Assembly: GCF_024763615.1 (NCBI RefSeq)
Contig: NC_077222.1
Coordinates: 44,330,001 to 44,394,000 of the forward strand
DNA: 64,000 bases
Reading direction: 5' to 3'
Origin: Phlebotomus papatasi
Taxonomy: Eukaryota; Arthropoda; Insecta; Diptera; Psychodidae
Shown here: in pieces, positions 9,960 to 22,900 of the stretch
How positions within the stretch are numbered: position 1 is the stretch's first letter
Layout: each line of letters starts with the position of its first letter
Made by a program: the position numbers and the translations under genes
Notes under the pieces: model-generated
Databases searched by the model: none
What the model was told of the DNA's origin: nothing
The model's input: only the letters and a program-made list of their open reading frames with translations

Positions 9960-12900
9960 TTACTGTCGCATTTGCTTAAAAAATACCGAATGTGTTTCTA
10001 CACTTTCAGCTCCAGATTCACACAATTCATCTCCGTCGTCATCACTATCCTCCTCAGATGTCGACAGTCCACTACTGTAGTGGTCTGTATCATCTTCATT
10101 TTCTCCTATTTTGACGATTGAAAGATCTGTTTCAGTATTATCCGTTATTTCTAATGTAATCTTATTGGAATCACACTGCATTACTGAGTATTGGTGATCA
10201 GTCTCAGGCTCCGAACATTCTACAATGTCGATATAAGAAGCTTCATTGATCTTATCTTCAATTGTTCTAAAACTAAAGCGATCATAGTATTTTTTATTGC
10301 ATACTTTAGACTCATTTGAGTCAGCACTCATATATCCACTATCAGGTTCGGGTTTTTGTCCTGATCTTGTTGGAGATATTTGAGTCGGATGCTCAACTGC
10401 GCTCTTGTTCTCATTCATATTCTCATCGATTAATGAAGAAATACCCTCATCTCGATCTGTACCATCTTCCAGAGAATCAATAAAATTGAATTTTATATCG
10501 GGTTTAGTTGGACTGCTAACCCTTAATTTAGATGTAGCTAAACTTACAAACCGTTTCCAAGCATTCTTGATGTCTTTTGACTTTTTAGCGCGATCACGCA
10601 TTCCCATGGCAAGTTTCATGGCATCACTTTCAGGATTGATCTCAACACGGAAAATTTTTGGAGCTTGCAAGTTCGAATGACCCTTAAGGTTCACGAGATT
10701 CTCTGTGAATTTCGTAGATTTTAAAGTGCTCTGCTTCGAAGAATTGGTTTTAATTGAATTGGACAAAGATTTCGTACTGATTACTTCAATTCGATCGATT
10801 TCACTTTGTTTTTTGTCTTCGTCAAATTTCTCAGTATCATTGATTTTCTTATTTTCTACTTCTTCAATTGTCATGTATGTGTCCAGGATGTCTACTGGCT
10901 TTCCTTCCATTTTGTTAATATAGCATCCATTATTTTCGGTGATATAGTCGTTGTTGTCGTAAAATCGAGAAAGTTTATTGATCGTTGTATATTCTTTCAT
11001 GGTGGGATATTCAAGATTATTGGCTAGAATCCGCCGATCGTGTTCGAATTCCGAGTTTGCAAGAACTTCCGAAACACCAGTAAATTCAGTCGTTTCACTA
11101 TTTGTACTCCTTGTCTCATAAGTATCAGTATCATGTTCAAAAGTTTCATCTTGGCTTTGATCAGCGGTTCTACTGAATTCCTCTGTGTTCCAGACTGTTA
11201 GGTTTTTTGACGGTGTTTCCGTTGGAGAAACCGCAACAGGTGGCCTAGGGTGATCATAGTGTGAACTATAAGGTATAACATCTGGCGGCAAAGATTTATT
11301 CTTTCTATTGAGAGTATTTTCAGTCATAGACCTTTGTCTTTTGGAATGCCGCTCCTCGAGCGTTAATAACTTTCCTTTCTCCATAAAATCGATATTTGTA
11401 AGTGGTGGGCGATGTAGATTCTTTTGCGATTTTGCTTCATAAATTTCCCTAAGACTTCCAAAGGTTTTAGGACCATGCATTTTTACCCCGAGATCGGAAA
11501 CCTGACTCAATGAATCACTCTTGAAAGATCCAGTTGTTCTCAAAACTAGTTGCTTTTGATGTTGTTGCATATAATTGAGATCTGGAAGTGATGTCATGTT
11601 TTCAAGGGAAGAGTAGTTAATATTATTATCAGTGTTGTTTAAGAATTCAGTAGACTTAATCAAATGATTGTCCCAAGCTTTTATGTTATCGCTCGGCAAT
11701 TCTCTACATTTCTTAGGTTTTCTGTCCAATGTGTCTGGCTCAAATTGATCGCTATCTGTTGATAAATCATACTCATCGGGACTTGGATCCAGTTCAATAG
11801 TCATGCTTCCGGCATAAGGTACGTTATATTTGATTTTCGAGCTCTGTCTACCACGACTAGAAAAGGCATTGCTTCCAACATAAACTTCCGAAACAAGAGA
11901 ATAATCGGTTTTTTTCTTGTTCCTAATAATATCTCCAATTGTGTCTTTTCTAAACCCCTCAACTTTATCGTAAACCGCATTGCGCATCTCGACTTCCTCT
12001 TCAAGAGGGAGAGCTGCACTAAGAGAAGGACTCGGTTGCGAGTCACTGCTACTATTTGAAGAAGACGGGGAAGAAATTATTTTGCGATTTTTACATGGTG
12101 CCCTTTCCAAACTATCAGTTTCGTAATCAACTATTAGATAATGAGGGGATTTACGAGCGTAAATAGGCGATCCGAGTAGAAAGTTTTTAGTTCTTATGCG
12201 ATTGAGACTGTTGTAATCTGGGGTTGGAACTCCTGGGGAATCACTAGATTTTCGGAAAACATGAGTCTGATAATCTTCATCAGTATAATCAGGAGTAGGC
12301 AGCTTTAAAGTACCAAAAGGACTCTCTATGGTTTGCGCGCGATTTTTGTAATCTTTATTTAATGCCTCATATACCATATCTGGCATATTTCGTAGCATTT
12401 CTTGCTTTCGGACTTGAACATTAAGCGATGAGGTACTACTAGAGTACTGATCCTGGACATCAATATGCTGCTTCCTATGCCCCCGAGCAAATTGATGTGG
12501 TGCATGAGGATTTCTAGGTGGAAGTTCTGGACTCGACTGCATAAATTGAGGATTATTGTAAATCTCTGATTTAGCTATTTTGTTAAATAATTGAGTTTTT
12601 CCAAATTCATTAGAAGGTGAAGTGGGATTAATTTTTGTTGGACGATTGATAATTCTTGGAGGATTTGTTGGAATAGGAGGGGCTTTTTTCTTACTACTCT
12701 TGATACTATTAGCCTTAATAGTATCAGAATCTGAACTAGACGAACTATCACTTCCAAAATGCTTAAGATTTTTCTTTACTAATTCTGTGGTTTTATTTTC
12801 TTTTTCTCCAGTATCAGAATCTTTCTTCTCGGTGTCAGAAATGCAACTGTCTTCGTTTACTCCTGAAGATACTCCCTCTAACCATTTTCTAATACTATTT

Positions 12901-13960
12901 CTTTTGTCACCGCAATTCTTACAGTTACCATCGTCAGGTGTTGACGGTACCTGTTGATGTAAGAGTTTTTTAGCTGATGAGATTGATGATGTTTCGCATC
13001 CTGGGCATCCGGAACAAGTTGGCTTTTTCTTGGATGTATCAGATCTTGTCCCACCAACTACACTGCCCATTTTGCTCGATGCAGGTACAGATCTACCGTA
13101 GTAAATCTCCGAACCGTTTTGCAATTCTTCAGGAAGAGCTTCAAGCGAGGGTTGAAATTTTTTCGTAGACATTTTGAATTTAGCAATTGTGATAACTTCT
13201 CGGATTTTATGAAGAAATTCCAAAGCTGCTGGAGGTGGAGAAACCAAGAGATCAGGTTCGAAATAAGCCGGATTGAAGTACAACTTCCTCCTGATAGTCC
13301 CATTGACTATCGCTTTCATGTTCTCAAGTTTGTCTTCGGCTGTCATGTCATCCACTATTGAGACATTTTCCTCCGGGATCCTTTCCTCCTGATTTCCAGC
13401 AGTGCTCTCGACCTGTGAGTCATTACATTGTGGCTTCGGAGAATTTTTTTCTGAATGTACAGTTACTTGAGTTTTTGCCATATCAATCTGTGGGTGATCA
13501 TCATCAAATTCTGAATTAGAATTAGATTGATCACTTATAAATCCTGAGTTGTCGCTTAAATTTGGAAAGTGTTTCAAAAGAGGATTACTTTTAATTATTC
13601 CCATTTCTTCCCCAACTAAGCTTCCTCCCGTTACATTTCTCATATTATTTCCTTGATTTCTAGGAGAATAAGTTTTACTTCCATATGCACTAGAGCCCCC
13701 GTTTCGTTGGAATCCTGGACCATAAGTCACTTGGTCATTTGGTGGAAAGGTCAGATCATTATTTTTCATTGTGTGGTTTACAGATCCTGAAGGACTTTGG
13801 GCTTTCCGCTTTTTCATGTGCAGATAAAGGAAAACAGACGCTACGTAAATCAAACCTAACAGTAGGCTACATAGACCAATAACCACATATTCTCTTGTAG
13901 AGAGTCCTTCAGCGTTGGAGACTGTGGATGATTCAGCCTGGAAAGACACTTCGGTAACAT
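9960..13960 (-). CDS. sha: sha exon 7 (transmembrane helix and whole cytoplasmic tail)
   Basis: A single 4001-nt exon opening after a T-rich acceptor (TTTCAG). It encodes the helix VIGLCSLLLGLIYVASVFLY, the stop-transfer KKRK and about 1285 cytoplasmic residues, ending in an acidic Ser-rich stretch and VFFKQMRQ. It is one uninterrupted frame with dipteran-like codon use. A Cys-rich patch (SGCPGCETSS and NCKNCGDKR) lies about 100-140 residues after the NPAYF block. Confidence 0.9.
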
Positions 13961-16900
13961 CTGAAAAAAAAAAACATAAAAAATACATAGTAATCTCACC
14001 TTTAACAATTTATTTGTTTTCTTGCTCAATTTTTTATTTAAAAACGGGTATTTAAAAATAGTGATATATTTATTGGAATTTCAAATCCCTATATAAAATA
14101 TATACAAAGACTTTGAAATAATAGATAAAGATTACGAAGCTTGGAATTATTATTTATCAGTCCGGTTCAGACTATTTTCTTACCGTCGATGCGGGTGACT
14201 TTGCACGTTTTTTCGCTGTTTTTCAACTTTTCCCTCTAAAAGTGGATAGTTAAAGTGAAGAGAGGGGGGTTTTTGAGTAAAATTATTTGTATTCAGTTGT
14301 TAATGAAAGGATTTTGTGCCACTAGTATTATTTTATAAAATTTTACTATGTTTAAAAAAATCAAGAAAAAAGGCTTGCACTGGGGATAAGGTGCGGGTGA
14401 CTTTGCATTTTTTAATAAATACTGAAAAATCAACAATTTCTGATAATAAGCGACAATGAAGATCTTCACATCTAAGGGTAATATGCACGAGATCTACAAG
14501 ATGACATGGTCGCCATCTTGATTTGACGTTTCTGTCCGCCATTTTGAATAACTGTCAAAATCTAAAACAGGTTCGATTGGGTTGAAATTTTATATGTTGT
14601 AGCTGATATCAAGACCTTTTCAGAACGTATCTATGTTCCGGTCTACATCAAGTATTTACCTTGATACAAAGGCTCAAAGTTTAAAAATTTGAAATATTCA
14701 TATTATGGCGATCTTTATTTTCTAATCCTGAATTTTAAAACCTAAACGAAATGCCTCAGTAACCATTAGAAATGGTTGAGGCTTTTATTTTATATATTTA
14801 TTTACTCTTACATAATTAAAAAAAATAAATGAAAAGTGCATTTATTTATTTTTTTTATTTTTTCATCTTTGCAAAAGTTTTTCAGATCTTCAAATAATAT
14901 GCTGTTATAAAGAAAAACATTACTTTTCGTTTTGTTTGTTATTTAGATCTCATCGCCTAACGATAATACTGCCTTTTTTGTGATGGGTTCGATAAAAGAA
15001 GCTCTCCGTAGTTCTGTATTAATGAAAATGTCAAAATTTTGAACTTAGAGCCCCAGTATCCAGACAATCGCTTGACCTAGGTCGGATTTTATTTATGTTC
15101 TGAAAAGATCTTGACATCAGCCAGAACATACTAAAATTTCAGCTCAATCGGATAAGTTTTTTTTGTTTTGACAGTTATTCAAAATGGCGGATAAAAACGT
15201 CAAATCAAGATGGCGACCATACCATCTTGTAGATCTCGGTCATTTTATCTTAAGTTCCCACAAAATTGGGTAATTTTTAGCCAAATACTTCTATAATAAA
15301 GCTTTAGAAAGATCTATATGCAATTTTATAACATAAATCATGCGTTCTTAGGAAGATAATAGGGAAAAAAAATTTAATAAAAATAATCAACAAAATCGAA
15401 GTGGATTATTCTAGCCAGATAAATTTAGATTGGATTTGGACAATTTACTACTCTGAAATCGATTTTGGAATTGTACTTCAGATAACTTTTTCACGGAGCC
15501 GTTTTTTTGACAAAATACCTATATTAGCATTTCATTGACTATTACTGAAACTACAAGAATCCTTTTGGGGATCATTGTACCTTACTTGGTACATAACATA
15601 TCCCTATATACTTTGACATGGTAGACCGGATCGGCGAAGACTATCAATAAGTACTAGAATTGTTCAAAGTCTCACGAGCAGCAGAGTGCAAAGTCACCCC
15701 CCGCGTGCAAAGTCACCCGCAACGACGGTACGTAAAGGATATCTCTACCCTCTCTTTAGACTCGTCGAACGATTTTCGCTTTTTTTTTATTTGTAAGATT
15801 GTATGTACATAGGTGTAGAATAATAATATCTTTTCTTGCTTTTTTTTTTAATAAGGTCAACATAAGCAAATGTATTTGATAAAGTTATGCAAAATTTTTA
15901 ACATTTTATTAAATACGACGATAATTTCAAAAGAAACTTAGCAAATTAATTTTTAATTTAGGAATTAGTAAAAAATTGTGAAATATTTTACATATTTTCC
16001 ACAAAGAAATAAAGTCAAAACTCACGAATTATAAACTTTCTTTTATTTCTTTCAATTGAGTCCGTAATTCCAGAGGTCTTGGGAATGAGAACTCCCTGAA
16101 TCATTTCACTTTCACCCTTTTTCTCAAGCTCTTTCCCTACATTCATCAATTGATATTTCCATCAGTCGTGTGCGCTACATTGTTTTGTATAATAATTGTT
16201 TGTCTTCTCTGGGATAAGAAATGTATAGTTTTTCACCCACAGCCCTGCAACCTGCGACACAAATCAATAGCGACCTTGTCTCTTCGTTATACATATACAG
16301 AAATTCTTTTTCTTCCCAAGAAGATCCCATCAAAGAGGAAAATAAAGAGGTGGCGTTTAATTCATCTGTTTCTTTTTCCTTTCTTTTAACCTCACGGTGA
16401 ATTTGTACAAAGTAGTTAAAAACATCGCGTTAAGAAGAGAACATTAATAATAATATTGTTGAATAAATTGCACGCGCTCAAACGGCAGTTTTGCTGTTTT
16501 TTTTTAAAGTACTTGCTGTAGTTTACTAAAACACAGAAAAAGATCTTGAAGATTCTTTTAGAAAAACGTAAATGGAGGAAAATACTGTCGGCAGATTTCA
16601 AGAGAAATAAGAGAAATTAAAGAAGAAAGAGAGAGAAACAGAGGGTCCGAGGTATTCCTATTTTCATAAACCACTACATTATAGTGTTGTTTTTTTCCAA
16701 TATCTAAGTAAAAGTCTTTTAGTTTAGGTTTTGTTTTAGAAAAACTTCTTTGAAGGTATTCAATAAATCATTGGACATCAGTCAATTATTAAAAAAGCAT
16801 TCAATTTACTTACTATTTACATGTCTAATTGGTGTTCCGACGACGCGAAAAGCCACACAAGGTGTAAAGATATTCTGGTTCGGCAGTAAATCATCATCCA

Positions 16901-19900
16901 CGGATGCCACTGCAATAAAATCATACAGAAAATTTTATTGTCTGCCTTATGGAGTAACACAAAAAATCAAATATATGTTTATTTATTCTTTGCGCCACAC
17001 GATTATACAACATAATTTAAGTTTCCTCTTTAACACATTTGTCTCTCCTTCAACCTTTTCATTGTTTAATTATGCGGGTCAAGAATCAAGAACCTATAGT
17101 CGGAATAGTGGACAAACAAGATGTTAAATAATTTGGTGTTCTTTTGCAATCTCTTTTAAAATTCTAATTTTATCGACAAATGCGATATCTCAGTATTATG
17201 TTTTCTTGCTTTGTTTTACTCATGTTCAATTACAATATCAACAACAATTTTCTTTATTACATCTTCAATTTCATACTCTACTTCTATTTTTCTAAACTAA
17301 GTTAGAGTGAAAAACCCAACATACATCAAATACCAGTGACAACTTGTATAGACGCAAGTTGTTCCTTATGTTTGATTTATATATGTATAAAAATGAGAAG
17401 AATGATGAAATAAATATTATCAAAAATGTTTTGAATTGCTTTATTTGGAAACCTTTTTTAAAAATTTAACATATATATGTATATGAATAAAGCATGTTAG
17501 CCATAAAGTCAACATAATTTTTATGAAGTATATATTGAACAGGATGAACGGAGTCTATCAGCGAATGCTAAATACTTTTAAAAATTGACAGCATATTTTA
17601 TATTTTTGTAATCATATTATTGTCTTTTAAATAAATAATATTCAATCGCTTTAGAATCACCTGTGGCTAAGTAAAGTAAGATTATCCCAGTATTAGTATT
17701 ATAAAGAAAACTCACCTCCGCCGCTAGAACTGCTTCCACTGCTTGAACCGTTGGATGCTGAGAATGCTGTGTTCGGAGGAGTCATATCACGACACAGCAA
17801 ATGCACCAATATAAGTCGACCTTGCATTCGGTACCGAAGTTCCGCCTCTCCAACCCACTATATTTAAAATAATTTTGGAATATCATTTGTGACTTTTTGT
17901 GTAATATTAAAGGTTTCGTCATTATGTCCTTATTTCGGCAACTTTTTTTACCCACAATTTTTTTTTTAAAATTATTCTCACCTGCAAAAATGTTCTTCCT
18001 TCGTCGCGAAAGAGTCTAAAAGGGACATCGGTGTCTACAGTATTTCGTAATTCTGACCAACCAGTTTTTGTGAGATACTGAGATCCCGTGACAGCACATA
18101 TTGGATTTAGAATACCTACCAAAATGAAAAGAGAAGGTTATGCTTAATTGTATCTAATAATACACTGAAAAATTTTCGTTTGCTTCAAAATTTACTCAAC
18201 TTTGAACTAAGACAATTAAAATTATTGTTAAAGAAATTATTCACAATATGATGGAGATCAATAGAAAAAATAAATATATTATTCTAATTATCATATTAAT
18301 GGCTGTATTCCGTACCATCGAATAAGATATTATAAGATGGTGATTGGTAATAAAAGAAAGTTGGTCTAGAAAGGTTCTATAAATATATAATTTATTTATG
18401 TCAGTGGTCATTAGACATTTGAGTAACGATATTTTAAGTACGTTGCAAAATACCTAAACGAACAATACATAAATCGTTTTTTTTCTAATGTTACTTGCAC
18501 TAATGTATTTATTTTTATTCATTCGCTAATCAAATTCAAAACTGTTCTGATCAGAAAAATTTGCAGCCATTAGGCTTTGAACTCTATAATTTAAATGATT
18601 TAATTTTTTTATTGTAATTTATTGTATTCACACATTATAATCCTAGAGAATCCGTAACCGTATCCACTGATTTATTAAAGCTTTTGTACTAATGAAAAAT
18701 AATTTTAAAAAATATGTTAAAGTTTATCACTGAATTGTATGAATTTATGGAACTATTTAAAGCAGAAAATTATGATGAAAATGAAAAGTTCAGTGTATTA
18801 ATATTTAGTTTGAAAATTTTTACAATTCAAAAAACCTTTTTAATAGATTTTCCTTATTATAACATCATCGCCTCCAATAAAATATTATAAACTTGAAATG
18901 TAAATTTCAAGAGAAAAGCCAATATTAATTTTATTTATTTTACTCTAATTAATTATGCAATTTTTAAACTGACAATTTTTTTCAAACTGACAAAACTTTT
19001 TTATTTGTTTGTAGATTTAAAGTTTTTGCATCTAAAGAAAACATCTTCTAAAATTACTGTAAGTAGGATTAGAATATCATCTGGAGACTACAAAATATTA
19101 ATATGACATAACACTAATAATATAATTTTTCGTCTCCAATTTTTTATAAATACGTTATTATATGCATTTTTTTTTAATATTTCATTGGCAATTGAATGAA
19201 AAATCGAATGGCTTTTGTAATGAAAAATCATTCGTAAGGTTAATAGAAAGACATCAGTTTTGAATGACTGAAAGATTTCTCACTTTTCGTCGTAATATAC
19301 TCACTAATTTTCCATCATCTTTACAACCATATTTTATTGCAGACATAAACTTAAATTTATGAGATATTTATGACGTCTTCCATCTATAGAACATCTTTCT
19401 CTCTTAAACACACAAAGTTGACTCACAAATAATCATTATCACACAAAGTGGGATACTTGGCAAAGATTAAAGAAAACATTCTATTAATAAATTCTTGTTA
19501 CACCTTAAGTGGTTCTTAAATGATAGAAAAATGTTAAGAATTCATAGAAAAAATCTTGCTCACATGCTTAAGCAAGTAACAAGACCCAAATACGATGTAT
19601 AGAATTCAAGAATATTTAGCATAAAATTTAGCGCAGTATGGATTACTAATGCAAGACGTCTTACTGATGATCCTCAAACTCAGTATATGACAGTTTGGAA
19701 TAATCTTTACTGATAAATTATACAGATTAAATATTTTCGAGGTTTATCCTGAGTTTATTTGGGCCCTTAGGGTGGGCCCTAATTGTTTAAACCTTTAATT
19801 GTTATTATATAAGTCTAAGAGATCGTTTTTAGCCTTTTTAGCTATTTATCATATTGCTTTTTTTTTAATTAGACTTTTACAATCTCATTTTTATACATTG

Positions 19901-22900
19901 AAAATAAATAACATTTTGAAGAAAACAATTAACCTAATAAAACTCTCTAATGGGGAAGAGATATAAAAATGTAGTTAAATCAGTAGGAACTTCTTAAACA
20001 CAGCAAATAATCATGGAAAATAGCGTAATAATATCAAAATCTTACCACCATCATTATTTTCTTATTTATATATTTTGAAATAGAAAGACGATTATGCAAA
20101 GGCGAGTGCATTACGGGAAATTGAACTCATCATCATTGTTGAGTTGAATGAACAAGATATTCTTCTCTACTTTTTTCTAATATCCATCTTAAATAATCTT
20201 TACTATCAAAAGCAATTCCTAAACATTATATAATCAGATCGTGTTTCTGTGGTTCTTCAGCCTTTTTCTTATTTTATGGTCTCTTTTATATTCTGCAAAA
20301 TGATCACAATCATATGAATATAGAATATTAATTTTTGTTTTATCTATTGTTGTTACTTTTCTTACAAGAAAATTATTCTGTACAGTTTTATAATGTCATT
20401 ATAAAAGTTTGATGTTCTATCTAAGCATATCAAACATTCTTATTTTTGTAGTTTTTCAAAATCATTTTGTGACAAAAATTCAAGATTTTTGTGATGTTTC
20501 CATAAGTACGAATTTTCATAAGATGCAGTTCTCAAATTTTTGAAAGTTATACCATAATATATTTAAAGTATTATTATTATAGTAATAACAGGTTGAAAAA
20601 AAATGAGTGTGATAATTTTAAATTTCTAAATAGACTTTCGTCTCCTGGCGACTGCAGGAAAAAGTTACAAAACATAAGAGTTGAAAAAATATTGAGTATG
20701 ATAATTTTAATTTTCTAAAAAGACTTTCGTCTTTTAGGAATTGTGGGAAAAGTTACAAAAATTAGCCGAGAGACGACTTAGCGTAATTATATTAGAAATA
20801 ATGATTATACAACATTTCCATCATTTTCAGCTAAGTCGTCTCTCGGCTTAAGTCGTAAGTATGCAATTTATGGACATAGAACATTTTATGGAACTAAGAA
20901 AGGTGCTTTTAGAATAGTGAAAGAGCGACAATTAATGACCAATCTTTTGATATGTTCTTTTGACTCTTGTTTATATAATTTTTATTTATTGTTTAAGAAC
21001 AATAATTTCTCAATAGAGATGCCAATCTGATGAGCTTTCTAAGATGCCCTCAGGTGAAATTCTTAGAGGATAGTATCATTTATTCCATCTTGGAAGAATC
21101 TTTTTAAGTTTAGACAAGTATTTGGAATCGGTTCTTATTAAATTAGCAAAAAATAACACAACATTAAAATTTAACGGTCAAATGTGCAAATCTTGCTTCA
21201 CTGTTTGGGGGCTTTTCTTGGCATGTGTGGGTATAGAAAATGTCAAATACTTGTGAAGGTGTTGAAATGAAAACCTGATCCTCAAAACACTGGTCGCTTC
21301 ACAAAGTCATTGACTTATTCATCTTGTGGACTATTTTCTCTGATCACTGCTAAATTTGCGGTATTTTTGTTGTATCTTTCTTTGGTGTTGGCCTCTTCTT
21401 CGATCATCCAATTGAATTACTGTGTGATATGTTAAGTATATGAACATATTGGATATTCAAAGGTGTCATTAAATAATTTTCTCGTTGTATTCATCTGTCT
21501 ATTGGCATTTTTTTTTCATTCGAGATGATTTAGGATCAATATTTTATGCTCAAAAGAAAAACTAACGATGTGTAAGTTATCTAAAATTTTTTACAATTTC
21601 AGCCTCTATCGAAAAGAATCATGTCAAGCCCAATTTTAACCATTTCACTTGCTCAAATCGTATTGTTTTACCTGAGATTCTTTACAATCTCAGCTTGTGT
21701 GGTCCGAGGTAAAATACGACCTCATCAGATCAAGTTCAAATTTTGGATCTACTAAATCTATTTTCGTGGACGTCCCGTCCCGTTTGTCCGTCCGTCCGTC
21801 GTATAACTCTGGAGAGAGAACGGAGAGAGATATCGACAAGCGGTTTTCGGCAAAGGTTATATGTCGATGGGTGGGAAGAAGTAGGTGATATCAGATCCAC
21901 TCCTTCACCATTTTGGAACCTCCACGCCCCCAAATTTAGTTTTTTCACTAACTCAGCCTCTTTTCCACATGGCTTAATGTAAAAAAGGACATGAGGTCGA
22001 AAGATCTCGAAGACAAGACGACGTAGGATCGCACTGGCCTAGCGACGAGTACAAGAATTGCCAACCCCACTTAGTGGGAAAATGGCAGTGTGTGTGTTAC
22101 TATATTTTACTTATTTTTAACATGCCTCAGTGAATCAGTTGGAAGATGAAAAAATGAAAATGAAAAACCAAGAAAAGTAATGTCTAATGCATTCTCAATG
22201 AAACCACTTAAAACAAGAGAAACTGGTACAGAATGAGTTCGACATAAACAGATCTGTCGATACAAAAAATACACATTCACTACAACTGATCCAATCAAGG
22301 CTGGTCTGCCGTAATATAGAAACGGCATTGTATGTGTACCTCAGGCACATAGAAGCTGAGAGATATAGAGTTGGAGGACAACCTAGAGGATTAAGATAGA
22401 ATGGAGGAATGGGGAGTGCATATTTTGCCCAAATAAGTGGCCTGGACCTGGATACAGCGGAACCGATAAAGGTTTTAGCCGACCCATAGACAAATTTTAA
22501 ATCTTATTTTTTTTACCATGCGTGATCTTAGAGTCCGCAAAATTTAACTTACTGTTATATTTTGAGTTGTAATTACCCCGAACCCGAACCGAAGCCCTGA
22601 TCTAAAGCAAATCCCATTAGGGAAAGTGGAGCCGTTTCACGCTGCTAAAATTTTTTCAAGGATATTTTCCAAAGTTTATTGACTATATATACAAGTTAAT
22701 TAAGTCCAACTAATTTCTCTTAGACGTTAGTTATTTGAAAGTATGCAGAACACTTTATATACATAGCTCTCTTCGATATCTGGCTGACAGCTGCCAAACA
22801 TGATGAATTCAAACATTTTTTTACGAAACATGCAGCTTTCCAGTATTAATAAAATGTTATTTTCACTTTATCAAAGCCTTTGATACTTAATTGTTATACA

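Noticed and set aside
10405..13361. Several frames of 60-110 codons on the plus strand and in other frames across sha exon 7
   Set aside because: Shadows of the long conserved sha frame; no independent signals.
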